Shown in pieces: positions 4,747 to 6,113 of a DNA stretch of 6,113 bases. This DNA comes from Myxococcales bacterium (GTDB lineage: Bacteria > Myxococcota_A > Polyangia > Fen-1088). The notes under the pieces were generated by a model. The model saw nothing but the letters and a program-made list of their open reading frames with translations, was not told where the DNA came from and did not search any database. The DNA is taken from assembly GCA_003170035.1 (NCBI GenBank), contig PMZX01000058.1, positions 1 to 6,113 on the forward strand, in the 5' to 3' direction. The stretch's first letter is position 1. Every line of letters starts with the position of its first letter. The translations under genes were made by a program, and so were the position numbers.

Positions 4747-4768
4747 CGATGCACACCAGCATCGTTTT
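4747..4768 (+). terminator. Weak intrinsic-terminator-like hairpin after the MarC fragment
   Basis: CGATGC (4747-4752), loop ACACCA, GCATCG (4759-4764), followed by TTTT (4765-4768). The six-base stem and short T-run make it a weak candidate. Its position between the MarC fragment and the pirin gene fits the end of the preceding transcript. Confidence 0.3.
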
Positions 4769-4869
4769 GATGGGGTCGTCCGCTGGGTGGCTTGCCAACG
4801 GTCCTGGAAATAGGAGGGAAAAGAGCGACGGCCCGAATCATGCAGATTACAGGAACCGAGGTGTGTCTC

Positions 4870-4947
4870 ATGAAGGACTTCGTCGGCTGGCCCAGCCACC
4901 CAGGCGTCGCTGCCATCGTCAAGGCGGGGCGAGGAGCGGGACCATGA
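4870..4947 (+). CDS. Possible 25-aa leader peptide overlapping the pirin start
   Basis: MKDFVGWPSHPGVAAIVKAG and five more residues are encoded from ATG 4870, 6 nt after GAGGTG (4858-4863). Its stop TGA (4945-4947) overlaps the pirin ATG (4944-4946) as ATGA, the classic arrangement for translational coupling. An in-frame ATG at 4840 would give 35 residues. No family is recognised. The overlap could be accidental, because the pirin gene has its own ribosome-binding site. Confidence 0.25.
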   Translation: MKDFVGWPSHPGVAAIVKAGRGAGP

Positions 4948-5663
4948 TCGCGCTCCGCAGGGCCAAAGAGCGCCACCTGGACCGACATCGCAAGCAGGAG
5001 GTCTGGCTCACATTCTACCCACAGGATCTTGGGGACCAGCCTACCGACGGCTTCGGAACCCTCGAGAGCCTCAACGAAGACCGTCTCCCACCGGGCGCAG
5101 GCGTCCCGCGCCACCCGCATCGCGATACCGAGATCGTCACCTACGTTCGCGAAGGCGCGCTCGGGTACGAGGATTCGACAGGTCGCTCGGGGGTCATCCG
5201 GGCGGGTGAGTTCCAGCGCATGACCGCCGGAAACGGCCTTCGCCACAGCGAGACCAATGCGTCGCGAACCGACTGGGCGCATGTCTTCCAGATCGGACTG
5301 CGGCCCTGGGAGGCGGGGATCGATTCCAGTCACGAGCAGAAACGCTTCAGCGCGGCGCAGCGCCGGGGCGGGCTCTGCGTCGTCGCCTCGCCCGACGCGC
5401 GCAAAGGATCGCTGCGCATCCACCAGGACGCCCTGATGTACTCGGCCTTGCTCGACCCCGGGCAGCACGTGGTCCACGAACTCTCGCAAGGGCGAAGGGC
5501 GTGGCTCCACCTCGTGCACGGAGAGGTGATCCTGGGCGACGTCGTCCTGACCGCGGGTGATGGTGCTGGTTTCACGGGCGAGCGTGCGGTTTCGCTCACG
5601 GCGAGGGAAGACGCCGAGATCCTGCTTGTCGACCTGGGCGTGGAACGGCCGGGATCTCCGTGA
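4944..5663 (+). CDS. Pirin-family bicupin protein (YhaK/YhhW-like)
   Basis: The 239-aa product has two cupin domains, the usual length for bacterial pirin-like proteins. The N-terminal cupin (about 20-120) carries the whole metal site: H57 and H59 in RHPHRDTEIVTYV, and H101 and E103 in GLRHSETN. It also has the family strings LESLNEDRLPPG, EGALGYEDS and GVIRAGEFQRMTAG. The C-terminal cupin (about 140-235) holds LMYSALLDPGQHV and WLHLVHGEVILGD and lacks a metal set, as is typical. Relatives bind Fe or another divalent metal; some show quercetin dioxygenase activity and others act as redox or regulatory proteins, so the substrate here is unknown. It is cytoplasmic, with no signal peptide. GAGGAG at 4931-4936, 7 nt upstream, supports ATG 4944. 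A longer frame from 4749 adds unrelated sequence and is rejected. Confidence 0.93.
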   Translation: MIALRRAKERHLDRHRKQEVWLTFYPQDLGDQPTDGFGTLESLNEDRLPPGAGVPRHPHRDTEIVTYVREGALGYEDSTGRSGVIRAGEFQRMTAGNGLRHSETNASRTDWAHVFQIGLRPWEAGIDSSHEQKRFSAAQRRGGLCVVASPDARKGSLRIHQDALMYSALLDPGQHVVHELSQGRRAWLHLVHGEVILGDVVLTAGDGAGFTGERAVSLTAREDAEILLVDLGVERPGSP

Positions 5664-5698
5664 ACAAGCAAAAGAGCTGTTTTCAAGAATCAGCAGCA

Positions 5699-5717
5699 AT
5701 CCACCGCCGCGGTGGAT
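5699..5717. promoter_or_regulatory. Perfect 19-bp palindrome before the SPFH gene
   Basis: ATCCACCGC-C-GCGGTGGAT has 9-bp arms about a single central base. Its last bases abut the ribosome-binding site GAGGAGG (5718-5724) of the next gene. As DNA it could be an operator. As RNA it folds into an 8-bp stem with a CCG loop that could limit or protect ribosome access. No T-run follows, so it is not an intrinsic terminator of the pirin gene. Confidence 0.5.
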
Positions 5718-5729
5718 GAGGAGGACGTC

Positions 5730-6113
5730 ATGAATCCAAACGTCATCTATATCGGAGTCGCTCTGACTGTATTGATCTTCTTTGCCGGAGTCAGGGTGGT
5801 GCGACCCACCAGCAGGGGATTGGTCGAGCGCCTGGGCAAATACAGACATTTGGCAATGCCGGGGTTCAACTGGATCATCCCGGTGATTGACCGGATGTAC
5901 CTGGTCAACGTGACCGAGGTCATGGTGAACGCGGAGCCGCAGGAGATCATCACGAGCGACAAGCTCAACGCCCGCGTGGACGCGCAAGTCTACCTGAAGG
6001 TCAAGAGCGACGAGGACAGCGTGAAGGCCTCCCAGTACAACGTCTTCAACTACCAGTATCAGATCGTCAATCTGGCCAGGACCACCCTGCGCAACATCAT
6101 CGGCACGCTGACC
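5730..6113 (+). CDS. SPFH/stomatin-like membrane protein, 3' end missing
   Basis: From ATG 5730, 128 codons remain open to the end of the window. The product has an N-terminal membrane segment (about residues 5-24: VIYIGVALTVLIFFAGVRVV). The start of a Band 7/SPFH domain follows: RPTSRGLVERLGKYRHLAMPGFNWIIPVIDRM, the EPQEIITSDKLNARVDAQVYLKV strand pair, and NYQYQIVNLARTTLRNIIGTLT. These are the hallmarks of bacterial stomatin-like proteins (QmcA/slipin group), normally 250-320 aa. They form ring-like oligomers in the inner membrane and often work with NfeD or membrane proteases; such a partner may lie downstream. The strong site GAGGAGG (5718-5724) is 5 nt before the ATG. The gap from the pirin stop is 66 nt, so co-transcription is possible, with the 19-bp palindrome between them. 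Confidence 0.95.
   Translation, partial: MNPNVIYIGVALTVLIFFAGVRVVRPTSRGLVERLGKYRHLAMPGFNWIIPVIDRMYLVNVTEVMVNAEPQEIITSDKLNARVDAQVYLKVKSDEDSVKASQYNVFNYQYQIVNLARTTLRNIIGTLT

Noticed and set aside
4749..4943. Longer N-terminus for the pirin-family protein
   Set aside because: The extra 65 residues have no pirin similarity, while ATG 4944 has a good ribosome-binding site and gives the normal family start (MIALRRAKER).
4401..5987. Long open frame on the minus strand (528 codons)
   Set aside because: It lies opposite the pirin gene, the MarC fragment and the start of the SPFH gene, all with clear family motifs. The translation is low-complexity and Arg/Asp/His-rich with no recognisable domain, as expected for antisense of GC-rich coding DNA.

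Overview
The window (about 6.1 kb, GC-rich) reads as chromosomal DNA of a Gram-negative bacterium. The outer-membrane lipoproteins and the OmpA-type peptidoglycan-binding protein support an outer membrane. The Asp-Ala-rich linker of the first protein, the lipoprotein density and a sigma-54-type promoter point towards Myxococcota or other former Deltaproteobacteria; that placement is inference from style, not a database match. All supported genes lie on the + strand. I see no rRNA, tRNA, CRISPR array, insertion sequence or phage gene, and no gene-free stretch exceeds 300 bases.

Left part (1-1619). The window opens inside a large secreted or surface protein: 27 uninterrupted five-residue units with Asp at position 4 (including an exact 45-bp tandem duplication), followed by a DUF3494 (ice-binding-protein-like) beta-helix domain. 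A hairpin spans its stop codon. Next is a free-standing STAS-domain anti-sigma-factor antagonist.

Central part (1620-4477). A 201-nt intergenic region carries overlapping palindromes and a good -24/-12 (sigma-54) promoter candidate. Downstream are six short genes in one direction: a 68-aa protein of unknown function, a soluble coiled-coil protein of the sll1863 stress type, a 52-aa lmo0937-type membrane protein, a DUF4398 lipoprotein, a DUF4398-like/OmpA lipoprotein, and a lipoprotein whose coiled coil resembles the sll1863-type protein at the start of the cluster. Two families therefore each occur twice (DUF4398 small/large; sll1863-like cytosolic/lipid-anchored), arranged from cytoplasm through inner membrane to outer membrane and peptidoglycan. 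I read this as an envelope-stress operon. It is the most interesting part of the window.

Right part (4478-6113). A 74-codon piece matching only the C-terminal third of MarC-family membrane proteins follows immediately; it is probably a truncated remnant. Then come a pirin-family bicupin protein with a complete metal-binding set, possibly coupled to a tiny upstream reading frame, and the 5' part of an SPFH/stomatin-like membrane protein that runs off the window. A perfect 19-bp palindrome sits directly before the SPFH ribosome-binding site.
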